This document shows positions 10,164-22,144 of a DNA stretch of 64,000 bases, piece by piece. The DNA comes from Siphonodentalium dalli (taxonomy: Eukaryota; Mollusca; Scaphopoda; Gadilida; Siphonodentaliidae), in NCBI GenBank assembly GCA_032622095.1, contig CP136063.1, forward strand, positions 220,119,982 to 220,183,981, in the 5' to 3' direction. The notes below the pieces were generated by a model, which saw nothing but the letters and a program-made list of their open reading frames with translations, was not told the DNA's origin and did not search any database. The position numbers and the translations under genes were made by a program. Every line of letters starts with the position of its first letter. Positions within the stretch are counted from its first letter, which is position 1.

Positions 10164-11130
10164 TTATACGCCCTTTTGAAAATAAGGCCGTATTATAGTA
10201 TTGGTCTGTCCGTCCGTCCGTCCGTCCGTCCGTCCGGGCGGACGTCCGTCCGTTAACCTGTTGTCCGGATGATAACTTTAGTTAGAGTGAACCAAATTTA
10301 ATAAAATTTGGTATGTGGGTTTATTAGCCAAAAAGTAAGTTCAAGTTCGAATTTGGGTTCCGCCCGCCAATTTTCACCGGAGTTATGCCCCTTATTTGAC
10401 GTTTTTTGACTTAGAAAATCCTTGAAATCTGTTGTCCGGATGATAACTTTAGTATAGTTTATCGGAATGAATCCAAATTTGGTATATTACTTTCTCCCAC
10501 CAAAACACAGGTCAAGTTCGAACTTGGGTTCTGTCCGACCATTTTTGGCAGAGTTATGCCCCTTTTTCGACTCAGAAAATTCAGTTTTTCTTCTGTTTTT
10601 TGGTTTCCGGATGATAACTCGATTTTGGAATGTTTATACGCAAAACCCGTTTTTTGTGGATTACATATATCGAAATACAGCTCAAGTCCGAATTTCGTTT
10701 TAATCCGATAATTTTTGCGAGAGTTATGGCCCCTTTTTTGACTTAGAAAATCCCTGAAATTTGTTGTCCGGATGATAACTTTAGTTAGAGTGAACCGATT
10801 TCAATCAAATTTGGTATGTGGGTTTACTAGGAGAAAATACAGCTCAAGTTCGAATTTGGGTTCCGTCCGCCAATTTTCACCGGAGTTATGCCCCTTATTT
10901 GACGTAATTTGACTTAGAAAATCCCTGAAATTTGTTGTCCGGATGATAACTTTACTAGAGCTTATCGGATTCAATGATAATTTGGTATATTACTTTCTCC
11001 CACCAAAACACAGGTCAAGTTCAAATTTGAGTTCCGTCCGCCAATTTTTACCAGAGTTATGCCCCTTATTTACCAGTTTCCGCCGACCCAAGAGAGGGCG
11101 TATATTGCACGCCCAGCGTAGCTCTTGTTA
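10164..11130 (+). repeat. Family D five-unit repeat element
   Basis: Head TATACGCCCTTTTGAAAA followed by a (GTCC)n tract near 10206-10250, five tandem units of about 170 bp and tail GGGCGTATATTGCACGCCC with AGCTCTTGTT. Each unit has the blocks GTCCGGATGATAACTTTA, AATTTGGTATGTGGGTTTA, TTCGAATTTGGGTTCCG and CACCGGAGTTATGCCCC. The head TATACGCCC and tail GGGCGTATA are inverted, so this may be a short-TIR element. No coding potential found in either strand. Confidence 0.7.
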
Positions 11131-12751
11131 AATTAGCGACCGGCTTCACCTGTCAATTTATTGGAAAGAAAGTTAACACAACCGCTTCGAGTATCCCTTC
11201 CAGCAAAAAATAAAATTCCCACGATTCTTGCTTGGGGAATTATTTAAATTAATTCGCAAACTAAATAGCATTCCTGTACTTTATAAATTATGTTTTAATT
11301 TTGTCTAAGTACTTGCAACATTGTATAGCTTACTTATCTAAAATGTCATGCGTTATGGTGTAGTGATCTATGCCAGTGAAAGATCTCGCTACCAAACATG
11401 TTTTTCTTTGTACACAAGTTTGGTTTAAATTCACCTTTGGGATAAATTACGTCACTCTTATGACTATGTTTCTTGATTACTTTCCTGCCAAAAATGACAG
11501 CAGCGCTGAGTGACCATGACCGCTTGCCTAAAAAATGTAGATGGAAACTGTTCGATACGAATATGAAATTTAGTGCTGCATCGTTATTCCTTCGGGTATG
11601 ACTGTATTGACATGTCACAATAACTGTACCAGATGCTAATACTCAGTGCGCAAGTAACCAGACAAATCAACAAGATTGAACATTTGCAAAGAAATGAAAC
11701 ACAGAAATTAAAACTAACAAGAGTTAATCACACATGCAACTCAGCTGTCCGATGCCACACGATCAGTTGCGACAAGCCAATCAAAAACGCTGAATTGTCG
11801 ATGCAACATGATCAATCGATAAGCACAAGTTTTGAGTGACAGGTGTCTCTTTCAACTTCACGTGTCTTTTTCATCAGAAATAGACTCAATGTTGTATGCT
11901 CGTTATACTGCCAACTTCTAATTTTGGTGGTTCTCTTGTGAAATGATGGATTAAATTATAAGAAATAACTCTTGTTTCGATTAGGTTATGAGTTATAACC
12001 GAAAAGTTTGAAGATAAATTTTCTATAACTGTGCTATGCGCATTATAGAAATTAACGATAATCCTTTATACTAAAGATAAACTTTCTTTTTCATCTCTCC
12101 TAGTTGATGAGAAAAACACTGATGTTATACGACAATTTAGAAGTAAAATTATTAAGACATGAGATACGAAATTTAGTTTTGACGATTTCCACAGGTTCGA
12201 TTAGTCTCTATCACTCAGGATATGGAGGAAACACCCTCTGGTCATTCCTCTTCAAAAACAATACAATAAAAATTATCCAACCAGGATGGGTTTTCAAAAA
12301 TAGAAATTCAACAATTTCAAATTAACTATAAAATTTCCTGGGAGGCACTGTTACAACATTTTAGAAAACAATTTTTCCGGAAAAAATGGCAAACCAGTTA
12401 TCTCATTGAACCTATAGAATATAATATGCAAATAATGCTTTCATGTCAAAACGCCATATACATGTCAAAACGCCATATATGACATATATGACATTTTAGA
12501 AGCCCACAGCGACATGTTTGTTTATGACATAAGGATGGATGGCGTAACGATAGCATGAGAGGCCACGTTATCTATATAACTATAAAGCAGTAACACATGT
12601 GTGGTTCTGTGTTTATTACATGACCTACATCTAATAACTGATGTTTAAAAGCCAATGATTTTTTCGTTTTATATTCTTATCATGTTTTACAATGCTGTTA
12701 TTTAAAAGTTCTAGTTTCATAGCCAACTCATTTAGTCATTTATGTCGTATG
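11131..12751. other. Intergenic, nothing recognised
   Basis: Several short open frames of 60-90 codons occur by chance. None has a recognisable domain. A small direct repeat CATGTCAAAACGCCATATA lies near 12442-12480. Confidence 0.4.
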
Positions 12752-13045
12752 CAGCCCTCAAAATATGGTGCCAGACATTTGCATAATGAGGTTCCCAGAG
12801 GGTGAATTTAGTGATTCTACCCTGCACAGCGGGCTAGTATCACCAAATTCATCCTCTGGGAACCTCATTCTGCATGGCATCATCTGCTATGGGAGACATA
12901 TTTAAGTTCCCAGATGGTGAAGATGATGATGTGCATGGGGTTCCCAGAGGGTGAATTTAGTGATGCTAGCGCTGTGCGGGATAGCATCACTAAATTCGCC
13001 CTCTGGGGACCTCATTCTGCAAATGACAGGCTTGCTATTGCAAGG
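12752..13045. mobile_element. Family B MITE, internally shortened
   Basis: Both end hairpin modules are present (GCATAATGAGGTTCCCAGAG and GGTTCCCAGAGGGTGAATTT with inverses). The interior is cut down to a few tens of bases, giving a copy of about 290 bp rather than about 440. Confidence 0.55.
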
Positions 13046-13195
13046 CTAGGGTAAAAACAGAAGAATGTGGAGAAATAGATCAACTTTTATTTGTTCTTAT
13101 GTTAAGGAGGCGCCCCATTCGTGAATTAATCAAAAAATCTCAATTTCAAACTATTAATTTGAAGGGGAAAGTAATTATCCTCTATGACTATAAGG

Positions 13196-13412
13196 ACAAA
13201 GGCCTCATTGGACATCAGACACCGCCGCATTGAAATAAATGGCCCACATTGGACGTCAGACACCGCCGCATTGAAATAAATGGCCCACATTGGATGTCAG
13301 ACACCGCTGCATTGAAATAAATGGCCCACGTTGGATGTCAGACTGCTGCATTGAAATAAATGGCCCGCATTGGATGTCGGATACCACCGCATTGAAATAA
13401 ATGGCCCGCATT
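13196..13412. repeat. 41-bp minisatellite, about 5 units
   Basis: Units read GGCCCACATTGGACGTCAG then ACACCGCCGCATTGAAATAA. The fourth unit is a few bases shorter. The CCGCATT...AAATAAATGGCC block resembles the subterminal region of the MITE ending at 31990, so the array may have grown from a transposon subterminus. Confidence 0.75.
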
Positions 13413-13419
13413 GGATGTT

Positions 13420-13914
13420 TTCATTTCGAATGTTGACATTATGAGGAGAATTTTTTAATTTTTTAATTATTTTGGTATGTTTTTACCAACATGTCCATTT
13501 TTGTTGAACATTAATTGCAACATACATGAACTTTTAACATATCTCTGTGTGGTGTACTAATTGTAACTCCAGAACATTTGAAAGATACTGGAGGAAGTTT
13601 AGGATCACATGTTATAATGGAGAGGTGCAATTTATATATATCAATAACAATTGTGAATAATCAGGGGTGTTAGAACATTATATGTAATCCCTGTGTCATA
13701 CAGGTATACTAGTAGCACAATGTAATGTTTATATCAGATTAAATTAGCGTATTTACAAAACAAACTTCCCTCTGCATTTTCTGACTATTACTAGATAAGA
13801 GAAGCCATCATGATCCATGCTTATGATGTGCACAAACAAATAAAAAATAAAAGAATGTCCTCCCTCTCTCATTGATTGACAAAAATTGTCTGAGACTCAA
13901 ATATTTTTTTTTCG
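13420..13914. mobile_element. Harbinger-like MITE interior and one end, inverted copy
   Basis: Ends TTTTTTTTTCGGCCTAA at 13914. Read in reverse complement it follows the MITE at 31340-31990 block by block (GAGACTCAGACAATTTT-type subterminus, TCAATGAGAGAGGGAGG, TACATTGTGCTACTAG, AACATGTGATCC, GGAGTTACAATTAGT, GGACATGTTGG). The other terminus is not evident. Confidence 0.5.
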
Positions 13915-14548
13915 GCCTAACTAATGTTTGTTATAGTACTATAACAACACCTGTTCACCCTCACAATACAATGTAAAAAAAGTGGGTCTTCACTGGTTTA
14001 AAAAAAAATTAAAAATTTGTAGGAAGGTCGAGAGAGAGTTTAACAGGAACTATTTTCAAAAAACACATTGCATTATCTAGACTATGAACTCAACTAGGGT
14101 ATGAACCCAACTAGGGTATGAACCTAACTAGGGTATGCGCTCAGTCTACCATCTTAAATCATGACTGTCTGCGAGAAATTCAAATCAAACATATTTCATT
14201 GCTTATTTGAGTTTTTGGCAGCCATTTGCAGAACTATTTTTTTATCGTGTGAACAGTGTGAAGGACCAAAGCAATATAAAACAACAATAAATTTTATACA
14301 ACCACGTTTTCAATAATCTGGCAGACATAAACATTCAATACTGATTCATCTTTTCAGACATTATGTAGTTTTATAGTGATTTTTCCTCAAAATAATAGTT
14401 CTGCAAAAAAACTCTTTTTGACATGGTTGGAAAATATCTCTCATATTGTTTGGGTAAACAGTTGTTGTTATAGTACTATAGCATACATTGGTTATAAGGG
14501 ATAATAATTGTTTCCTTCAAATTGATAGTTTGAAATTGAGATTTTTTT

Positions 14549-14948
14549 TTAACCCTTTACCCAACAAAACGGCCAAAAACGCCCAAATAAAGCTTCAACA
14601 GCCTAAAATATCTTCGGTCTGTCTCAATAAAACCATACAAATATGGATATCATTGGAACCGGCTCATTGACCACATTGTGATGGTTACAGTTATGCCCTG
14701 TGCCAATGCATTCTCTTATATATGCGAGTCGACCATAGGTCGCCTCGCATATATAAGAGAATGCATTGGCCTAAAAAAAATCTTTTTTTAACACTTTTTA
14801 CCATTTTTTCTTACATTCTTTAACAATTTTAGAATTTTTAATGTGTTAAGCCAATGCATTCTCTTATATATGCGAGGCGACCTATGGTCGACTCGCATAT
14901 ATAAGAGAATGCATTGGCACAGGGCTGTTCTGTTGGGTAAAGGGTTAA
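14549..14948. mobile_element. Family A piggyBac-like MITE, copy 2
   Basis: TTAA-bounded 400 bp, opposite orientation to copy 1. Starts CCCTTTACCCAACAAAACGG and has both hairpins intact. It is nearly colinear in reverse complement with 993-1393 and 61502-61901, which suggests recent spread. Confidence 0.75.
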
Positions 14949-15112
14949 TTCACAAATGGGTGCCTTCTTAATTATTGACTGCTCCCGATAAATACATTTT
15001 TCATGTTTAACTATTCTGAACACCCTAGTGATATGATCCACATGACTGGTATGCAGATCACCAAAACAGTACTTGTGTAGGCTATAAATTAATACATGTG
15101 TGGACTGTGAAT

Positions 15113-15329
15113 TACAGTAATGCCCTAAGTAATCGACGCCTTAACCACAGAAGAATTATGGGTAAATTTTTAGGATTTAGTCGGAAATATGGCTTGTTGC
15201 CATTCATCGGAAAGCTCTCCCCGAGAGCTTTCCAATGAATGGCAACAAGCCATATTTCCGACTAAATCCTGAAAAGTTACCCATAATTCTGCTGTGGTTA
15301 AGGGGTCGATTACTTAGGGCATTACTGTA
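15113..15329. mobile_element. Family C palindromic MITE, copy 3
   Basis: TA-flanked CAGTAATGCCCTAAGTAATC ... TTAGGGCATTACTG, 213 bp, full palindrome. Immediately downstream a 24-bp TACTTTTGTAGGCTGTAAATTAG unit is repeated to about 15377. Confidence 0.7.
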
Positions 15330-15628
15330 GTACTTTTGTAGGCTGTAAATTAGTACTTTTGTAGGCTGTAAATTAGTACTGGGCCAATATTAATAAATCA
15401 ATTGCTAGATTTGCATCCACCTATTTCAGGAAAATTGGTTTGGAGGGAAAATTTTATTTTTCATATTTTATTGAGCGGTTTAGATAATTAGTATTTATAA
15501 AGGGGGAAACATGTGTTGCTTTAGGAAACCAAGAAAAATTATCAAATTTCTATATTATGTTTTCGTTTATTCATTTATTTCATACCACTGTATTGTTGCG
15601 ATTAGGTTATTTTTGGACTATGATTGTA

Positions 15629-15844
15629 TACAGTAATGCCCTAAATAATCAACTCCTTAACCACAGCAGAATTATGGGTAATTTTTCAGGATTTAGTCGG
15701 AAATATGGCTTGTTGCCATTCATCGGAAAGCTCTCACTGAGTGCTTTCCGATGAATGCAACAAGCCATATTTCTGACTACATCCTGAAAAATTACCCATA
15801 ATTCTTCTGTGGTTAAGGAGTCGATTATTTAGGGAATTACTGTA
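15629..15844. mobile_element. Family C palindromic MITE, copy 4
   Basis: TA-flanked. Starts CAGTAATGCCCTAAATAATC and ends TTTAGGGAATTACTG, with a centre CTCTCACTGAGTGC that differs from copies 1 and 3. Confidence 0.7.
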
Positions 15845-15897
15845 TGTTGTGATTGGGCTATATATGTCCCTTGAAATTTTCTGAGGACTATTGTAAT

Positions 15898-16140
15898 CAG
15901 CTGCATCATTGTCCGGACGGACGTTAACTCCAGTTAAAATTATCTGATCGAAACAAAACATTATTGAGGTCAAGTTACTTAGAAATTGCAGATTTGCATT
16001 GTCCGGATGATAATTTGAGCAATATTCAACAGAATTCTTGACATTTGGTACGTGGTTCACATTTGAGAAGACGAAGGCCAAGTTTGCTTATGGTCATTGT
16101 CCGATGATTTTTAATGGAGTTATGCCCCTTTTTCGATTGT
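15898..16140 (+). repeat. Family D fragment
   Basis: Degenerate units with ATTGTCCGGACGGACG, GTCCGGATGATAATTTGAG, TTTGGTACGTGGTTCAC and GGAGTTATGCCCCTTTTTCG. Head and tail blocks are missing. Confidence 0.5.
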
Positions 16141-16216
16141 TTCAGGGGACATTTTATTTACTCTGACTGTACAGCTTGTGGTGTCTGATATTAATCTTGT
16201 AATCTGTCAGGTTTTT

Positions 16217-16603
16217 CTTAGATAGTGTGTCTGTCACATGCAGGATGAGGTCCCATAGGGTGAATTTAGTTATGCTACCACACACACCTCATTCTGTTAA
16301 GGCCTCAAGTATCTATAGTCTCAAATAACATTATTTTTAGTTACTTTTTCTATTCTGTTCAGTTTTTATATCCCCTAATTTGCAGAAGATAAAATGCATA
16401 TTTGAGGTGACTAATGGGTGAACATCACCAACTTCAACTGGGGAACTTCAATCTGATCCTAGTTCTCCCATAGCAGTTGAGGCCTAAGCAGAATGAGGTT
16501 CACAGAGGGTGAATTTGGTTATGCTAGCCCACCGTGTGGGATAGCGTCACTAAATTCACCCTCTGGGGACCTCATTCTGCAAATGTAAGAACACTGTTTC
16601 AAG
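16217..16603. mobile_element. Family B MITE, degraded left end
   Basis: Left tip TAGTGTGTCTGTCACATGCA, interior with TCTGTTCAGTTTTTATATCC and AATGGGTGAACATCACC, and an intact right hairpin (GAGGTTCACAGAGGGTGAAT with inverse). The left hairpin has lost most of its inner arm. Confidence 0.5.
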
Positions 16604-17296
16604 GTTTGCTCCTTGATTTGTATTTGAGCCTATTCCATGTGTAGTTAGTATCTTGATGCTTGTCCACTTAATTTTCGAACCCCCAGATAATTTTATATAA
16701 AATATATGCCATATTATATACCATTTGAAAGAGTAAGCTCCAAAACATTGTATTATCAACTTATTCAGTGTAATAAACTGTGAACATGTTGTTTTTGTTG
16801 AGATTCTGACTTTGTGTTCTGTGCTCAAGTTTCACTATTTTCAATGAAGGTGAAGGGGAATATCTCTATATCTTAAGATATAGAGTTATTACCCTTCCAT
16901 TGAAAATACATTTTTAGTTTGAATTCTGTTGCATTCTGGGAGCCATAACGGGGTAAATCTTTCTATGATTTCAGCTGTTTTCTATTTCTCTATGGGTATC
17001 TTCGAGACGCAGACGTTTCAAATGGTGATGGATTATAGTATTTTAATCATATTTTATGGCATAGATTGTTATTAAAACTGTATATCAAGGCACTATAATA
17101 AAAATAATCGGCGACTCATAAATTAGATGGGCATTTAGTTAATTGTGGTGAGCGAGTTATCAAATCCACATCCAATCAAAACCTTCTAAATTGTGGATTA
17201 TGACACAAATAATGGCATGTTCTGGAATTTGAATGTTTAGCAGAACCGATGTGTCCCAGTTCATGCAATGATGTAATAACATTTTAGTTAATGGTG
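16604..17296. other. Intergenic with small hairpin
   Basis: No gene seen. At about 16840-16912 a short palindrome occurs: TTTTCAATGAAGG ... ATATCTTAAGATAT ... CCTTCCATTGAAAA. Confidence 0.45.
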
Positions 17297-17514
17297 TTAA
17301 CCCTTTCATGATGGGAGTTGCGCTGGTGCAGCATTAAAGATCCTGTGCTTATTTCAGAGAATGCATTGGCTAACAAGGCCAAGGTAAATATTGTTAGGTC
17401 AATGTTTTCTCTTATATATGCGAGGCTTCCTATGGGAGACTCACATATATAAGAGAATGCATTGGTACAGGGTTTTCGCAAAATTTCCGGAAGCTCCAGT
17501 CATGGAAGGGTTAA
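17297..17514. mobile_element. Family A-prime piggyBac-like MITE, shortened
   Basis: TTAA on both sides, left CCCTTTCATGATGGGAGTTG, right CTCCAGTCATGGAAGGG. The first hairpin has lost its outer arm: GATCCTGTGC joins straight to AGAGAATGCATTGGC. The second hairpin is intact. Confidence 0.65.
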
Positions 17515-18390
17515 ATGAATAGAATTAAACATTTATCCTGACTACACATGATTTACTCATGTTTCAAAGTGTACAAAATGTTTATAGCAATAATGATCCA
17601 GTTCTGTATGAAATGAATCCTGATTCTACAGCAAACAGATCTTGTTAGAATTTAAATATAAATGAAACAATTTTGTCTCCGTCAGATTCTGTTTTTAACT
17701 TTGAGGATTTTTATATCAAATGATGACAAGAGTTTGAACAATATATGCATTAATATATTGACAGATCTCAATATGGATAACAAATCTACCACAGGTTTAG
17801 TGGTACAAACAACAAATCTACCCAGGTGGAGTGGTACAAACAACAAATCCACCCAGATGGAGTGGTATAAATGACAAATCCACACCAGATGGAGTGGTAC
17901 AAATGACAAATCCACCCCAGATGGAGTGGTACAAATGACAAATCCACCCCAGATGGAGTGGTACAAATGACTCTATAATCATCCAATTTGCTAATTTTGT
18001 ATCTGTTCAAACATCAAACTCTGGTTTTCAATTTATTTTATTCTCTGCCAACCCCAAATATAATTTGAAAAGCTTCATCTCGGCCACCAAACAATATATA
18101 TTTCACCATGTCTGAAAGACTGACAAAAATTAAAAACATTCAATTGTACATTATCATTATGTTTGTACATATTCAATGTCCATCAAAATTCACATTTTAT
18201 TTATTGTTATCATACAAAATAAAAAAATAAATAAATGATGTATATAGCAATTCCTGTTTGTTGTATCTCTTATGTCACTGCCGATGAATTGGTTGTTTAA
18301 TATTTTTTGGGAACCATGTTACCCAGGTTAGCTGAAACCTTTTCTTGGCCCAAGTTTGGAAAATGTTGTCCAGTTGGTATGATTTGGTTC
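17515..18390. other. Intergenic with minisatellite
   Basis: No gene seen. Contains the minisatellite at 17780-17971 and is otherwise AT-rich unique sequence. Confidence 0.45.
17780..17971. repeat. 31-32-bp minisatellite, 6 units
   Basis: Units of the form AGATGGAGTGGTACAAATGA then CAAATCCACCCC. Measured unit spacing near the right end is 32 bp. Apparent protein frames through it are repeats of the unit and not evidence of a gene. Confidence 0.8.
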
Positions 18391-18850
18391 CAGGCCTGAG
18401 AATAAGGTGCCTGTAATTTGCAGAATGAGGTCCCCAGAGGGTGAATTTAGTTATGCTATCCCGCATAGCGGGCTAACATCACTAAATTCACCCTCTGGGG
18501 ACTTTGTTATGCTTTGGCCTCATCTTCACTGGAAAGTTTCTTTATTATCAAATTTCTATAGAAACTTCTTCACATAGATTCTATTTCTTTTTTAGTTTAG
18601 TTACTCTATATCCCCAAATAGGCAAATGACACATTGCAAAAATGAGGTTCCTAATGGATGTACATCACAATATTCACCATTTGGGAACTTCAATCTGAGT
18701 CTATGTCTCCCATAGCAGATCAAGCCATGCAGAATGAGGTTCCAAGAGGGTGAGTTTGGTTATGCTAGCCCACTGTGCGGGATAGCATCACTAAATTCAC
18801 CCTCTGGGGACCTCATTCTGCAAATGACAGACACACTAAACTCAGGCTTG
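18391..18850. mobile_element. Family B MITE, near full length
   Basis: Left tip CAGGCCTGAGAATAAGGTGC and right tip CACACTAAACTCAGGCTTG. Both end hairpins and the complete interior are present, in reverse orientation relative to the copy at 4424. Confidence 0.65.
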
Positions 18851-18907
18851 TTTGTCCAATCAATTTTAGACTGGATAATCAACATTCAATAAATAGCTGT
18901 CAGTTTT

Positions 18908-19334
18908 GCTGAAGGTGTCACACTATCATCATGCGATGTGTGGTTGAGTACCCAGCTTAATATTTCATGCGGTCGAGTACCTCGCTTAACGAATCAGTGC
19001 GTTGAGTACATCGCTTAACGAAATCTCGGACTGGGATCACAGGATACAAAGGGAATTTAACCATAGACGTACATGTACCATCGAATGATTTAATTGTAAG
19101 GATATGGTGCATCTTTATGTCACACCAGCTTGCATTTACATTTTGTTTTGAATGTTGAAATTCTCCAAAAATAAAAGCAATTTATCAGACGATATCGGGA
19201 ATCTCGTTAAGCTGTGAGATTTTGTAAAGCGAGGTACTCAACCACACTGATTCGTTAAGCAAGGTGCTAGACCGCTCAAAGTATTAAGCTGGGTACTCAA
19301 CTGCACATTGCCTGATGATAGTGATCCCTTCAGC
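18908..19334. mobile_element. 427-bp MITE with about 130-bp inverted repeats
   Basis: Left GCTGAAGGTGTCACACTATC and right inverse GATAGTGATCCCTTCAGC. The arms share GTTGAGTACCCAGCTTAAT and CTTAACGAATCAGTG and are about 130 bp long. Each arm itself contains 2-3 imperfect GAGTACCTCGCTTAACGA units. No clear TSD. A single copy in this window. Confidence 0.6.
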
Positions 19335-19414
19335 GTCTATTTTAACAACCATTGTTTCAACACAAACCGCAGGGGCTTGTCGTTAAGAAAGAGAATAAAT
19401 ATATCGATAAAAAA

Positions 19415-19530
19415 AATCTAAATTAAAAACGAGAGCGTCACTTTAACAAATGCATTGCTATTAATATAAAGCATTATATCAATAGCAATGCATTTGTTAA
19501 AGTGCAGTGCTCATTTTTAATTTTGATTTA
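19415..19530. repeat. Foldback palindrome, about 116 bp
   Basis: Arms CTTTAACAAATGCATTGCTA and inverse around AATATAAAGCATTATATC. Weaker complementarity extends outward (AAATCTAAATTAAAAACGAG against CTCATTTTTAATTTTGATTT). Confidence 0.6.
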
Positions 19531-19959
19531 TATAAAAAAAAATATTACTTGTTTTCTAAACAACAAGCACCTGTGAGACTGTGACCCAAACCTGCCCAAA
19601 CAGGAAGATTTAAATCACACCATCAGGATATCCATAATAGTAAGATTCCAGTGCAGCAACATTTCAGCTGTTGTTGCATCATAGTACTACTGCGATGTTT
19701 CTCCAGATGTTATCCCTGGTCGTGCATAGTCCTCCAGGCTATTCTAGTTACTGACCGTTCGCATGATGAATGAGTTTTGATGTTGTTCAGTGTTGGTCCT
19801 GAATGTATCGATCTTGAGTTTATACTATCTTGGCTCGATATTATATTCACATTTGTGTGGTCTGGATATCTTGTAGCTCGAATTTCTAGGAAACAATTGT
19901 GAGTGCTTGTGGAAACATAATGCTGTGATATATGGGAGGCCAAATTCACATTTAATAGC

Positions 19960-20460
19960 CAATTACACTTAAGCGTACTGTGTTATGCTTAATTCTTATG
20001 CGTACTTGCCTCAATCACAACTCCATTATGCTTAAGCATAATAAGTTTTCATTATGGGAGGCCAAATTCACATTTAATAGATAATTATGCTTAAGCGTAA
20101 TGCATTACGCTTCAGCGTATAGGAGTTATGCTTAAGCGTAATACATCACGCTTAAGCATAATGCATTACACTTAGGCATAATGCAATTACTTAAGCGTAA
20201 TTCCATTATACAAGATTTCCATTAGGCATAATGCTATTATGTGTAAGCGTAATGCTATTACACTTGAGCTTAATGGAATTTGAATTACTCTAAGTGTAAT
20301 GGCATTACGCTTACTGGTAAGCATAATTCCATTATTCGTAAGTGTAATTCAAATTCCATCTCTCAAAACTCCCCTAAGCTGAAATGGATGCAGCCAATAT
20401 TGCTTAAGCGTAATTGCCTCACTCACAACTCCATTACGCTTAAGCGTAATAGGTTTTCAT
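19960..20460. repeat. Array of TTACGCTTAAGCGTAA palindromes
   Basis: More than a dozen irregularly spaced palindromic 16-18-mers of the type ATTACGCTTAAGCGTAAT, many degenerate (TTATGCTTAAGCATAA, ATTACACTTAGGCATAAT). Spacing is not constant, so this is a cluster of short palindromes and not a simple satellite. Confidence 0.7.
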
Positions 20461-20477
20461 AGCCTTACTGCCTTATT

Positions 20478-21932
20478 AGCTCAACTTACTTTGTAAGTTT
20501 GAGCTATTGCCATGGGTTGGCGTCCGTTGTCCGTGTGTCTGTGTGTCCGTCAACAATTTCCTTTGGCGCGTGCTACAGGTCGTACCTTTGGTCTGATCTT
20601 TATGAAATTTGTCAAGAATGTTGACATTGACATGTAGATGGGAACGAGTCATTTTGGGGTCATTCGGCCAAAAAACATGGCCGCTGGTGGCCATCTTGGA
20701 TTTCAAAATTAAATCCATTGGCGCGGTCTACAGGTCGTACTGTTCGTCTGATCATCAATAAATTTGTCATGGATGTTAATATTGACATGTAGATGGGAAC
20801 GAGTCATTTTGGGGTCGTTCGGCCAAAAAACATGGCCGCCAGCAGCCATCTTGGATTTTACTCTTTGCATGACTAAATCCTTTGGCGCGGGCTGCAGGTC
20901 GTAGCTTTAGTCGGAACTTCATGAAATTTGTCATGGATGTTAATAATGACATGTAGATTGGAACGAGTCATTTTGGGGTCGTTCGGCCAAAAAACATGGC
21001 TGCCAGCAGCCATCTTGGATTTTACTCTTTGCATGACTAAATCCTTTGGCGCGGGCTGCAGGTCGTAGCTTTAGTCGGATCTTCATGAAATTTGTCATGG
21101 ATGTTAACATGACATGTAGATGGGAACGAGTCATTTGGCCAAAAAACATGGCCGCTGGTGGCCATCTAGGATTTTAAAATTCAATTCATTGGCGCGGGCT
21201 ACAGGTCGTACTGTTCATCTGATCATCATGAAACCTGTCATGGATGTTAATATTGACATGTATATGGGAACGAGTGATTTTGGGGTCGTTTGGCCAAAAA
21301 AGATGGCCGCCAGCAGCCATCTTGGATTTTACTCTTTACATGACTAAATCATTTGGCGCGGGCTACAGGTCGTAGCTTTAGTCTGAACTTCATGAAATTT
21401 GTCATGGATGTTAACAATGACATGTAGATTGGAATGAGTCATTTTGGGGTCGTTCGGCCAAAAAACATGGCCGCTGGAGGCCATCTTGGATTTCAAAATT
21501 AAATCCATTGGTGCGGGCTACAGGTCGTACTATTCGACTGATAATCATGAAATTTGTCATGGATGTTAATATTGAAATGTAGATGAGAACGAGTCATTTT
21601 GGGGTCGTTCGGCCAAATAACATGGCCGCCAGCAGCCATCTTGGATTTTACTCTTTACATGACTAAATCCTTTGGCACGGGCTGCAGGTCGTAGCTTTAG
21701 TCGGATCTTCATGAAATTTGTCATGGATGTTAACAATGACATGTAGATGGGAACGAGTCATTTTGAGGTCATTCAGCCAAAAACATGGCCGCCAGCAGCC
21801 ATCTTGGATTTTACTCTTTGCATGACTAAATCCTTTGGCACAGCTACATGTAGGTTAGACATTTCAATTAGCACCTTTCCTATTCCTCCATTTACTGTCA
21901 ACCATTAAATTATTCCCTTACCAAGTTGAGCT
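20478..21932. repeat. Eight-unit array with short inverted ends (family D relative)
   Basis: Starts AGCTCAACTT and ends with its inverse AAGTTGAGCT. The head contains GGCGTCCGTTGTCCGTGTG. About 8 units averaging roughly 157 bp share GGTCGTAGCTTTAGTCGGA, ATGAAATTTGTCATGGATG, GGGAACGAGTCATTTTGGGG and AACATGGCCGC. Two unit types differ after CATCTTGGATTT: one continues CAAAATTAAATCCATTGG, the other TACTCTTTGCATGACTAAAT. It sits inside the composite element. Confidence 0.7.
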
Positions 21933-22144
21933 ACAGTGTCATTGACACTATCATATATAATGGTGACCAAGACGTCGACGTCATGCTCCAAAACTGACTT
22001 CGTTTATCAACTTATATTGGAATATAATTCGAGCTTCCTAACGACATTGGTCAGAAACCTCAGATTATTAGATGAATTAATTTTAATTTAAAATTCAAGT
22101 TGGTTTTCATCCATCAACTCAGAAAAATGAGATTAACCTAATCT

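Larger units (their letters stand above)
13133..14545. mobile_element. 1.4-kb inverted-repeat element, non-coding
   Basis: The left end AAAAAATCTCAATTTCAAAC (13133) is matched in inverse at 14526-14545, with similarity continuing through CTATYAATTTGAAGG and AATTAT, about 50 bp in all. Inside lie a 41-bp array and an inverted copy of the Harbinger-like MITE interior. A family A MITE abuts the right end. No TSD identified, so the boundaries are approximate. Confidence 0.45.

Noticed and set aside
17682-18010. Repetitive open frames with PLHLVWICHLYHS-type sequence
   Set aside because: Translation of a 31-32-bp minisatellite.
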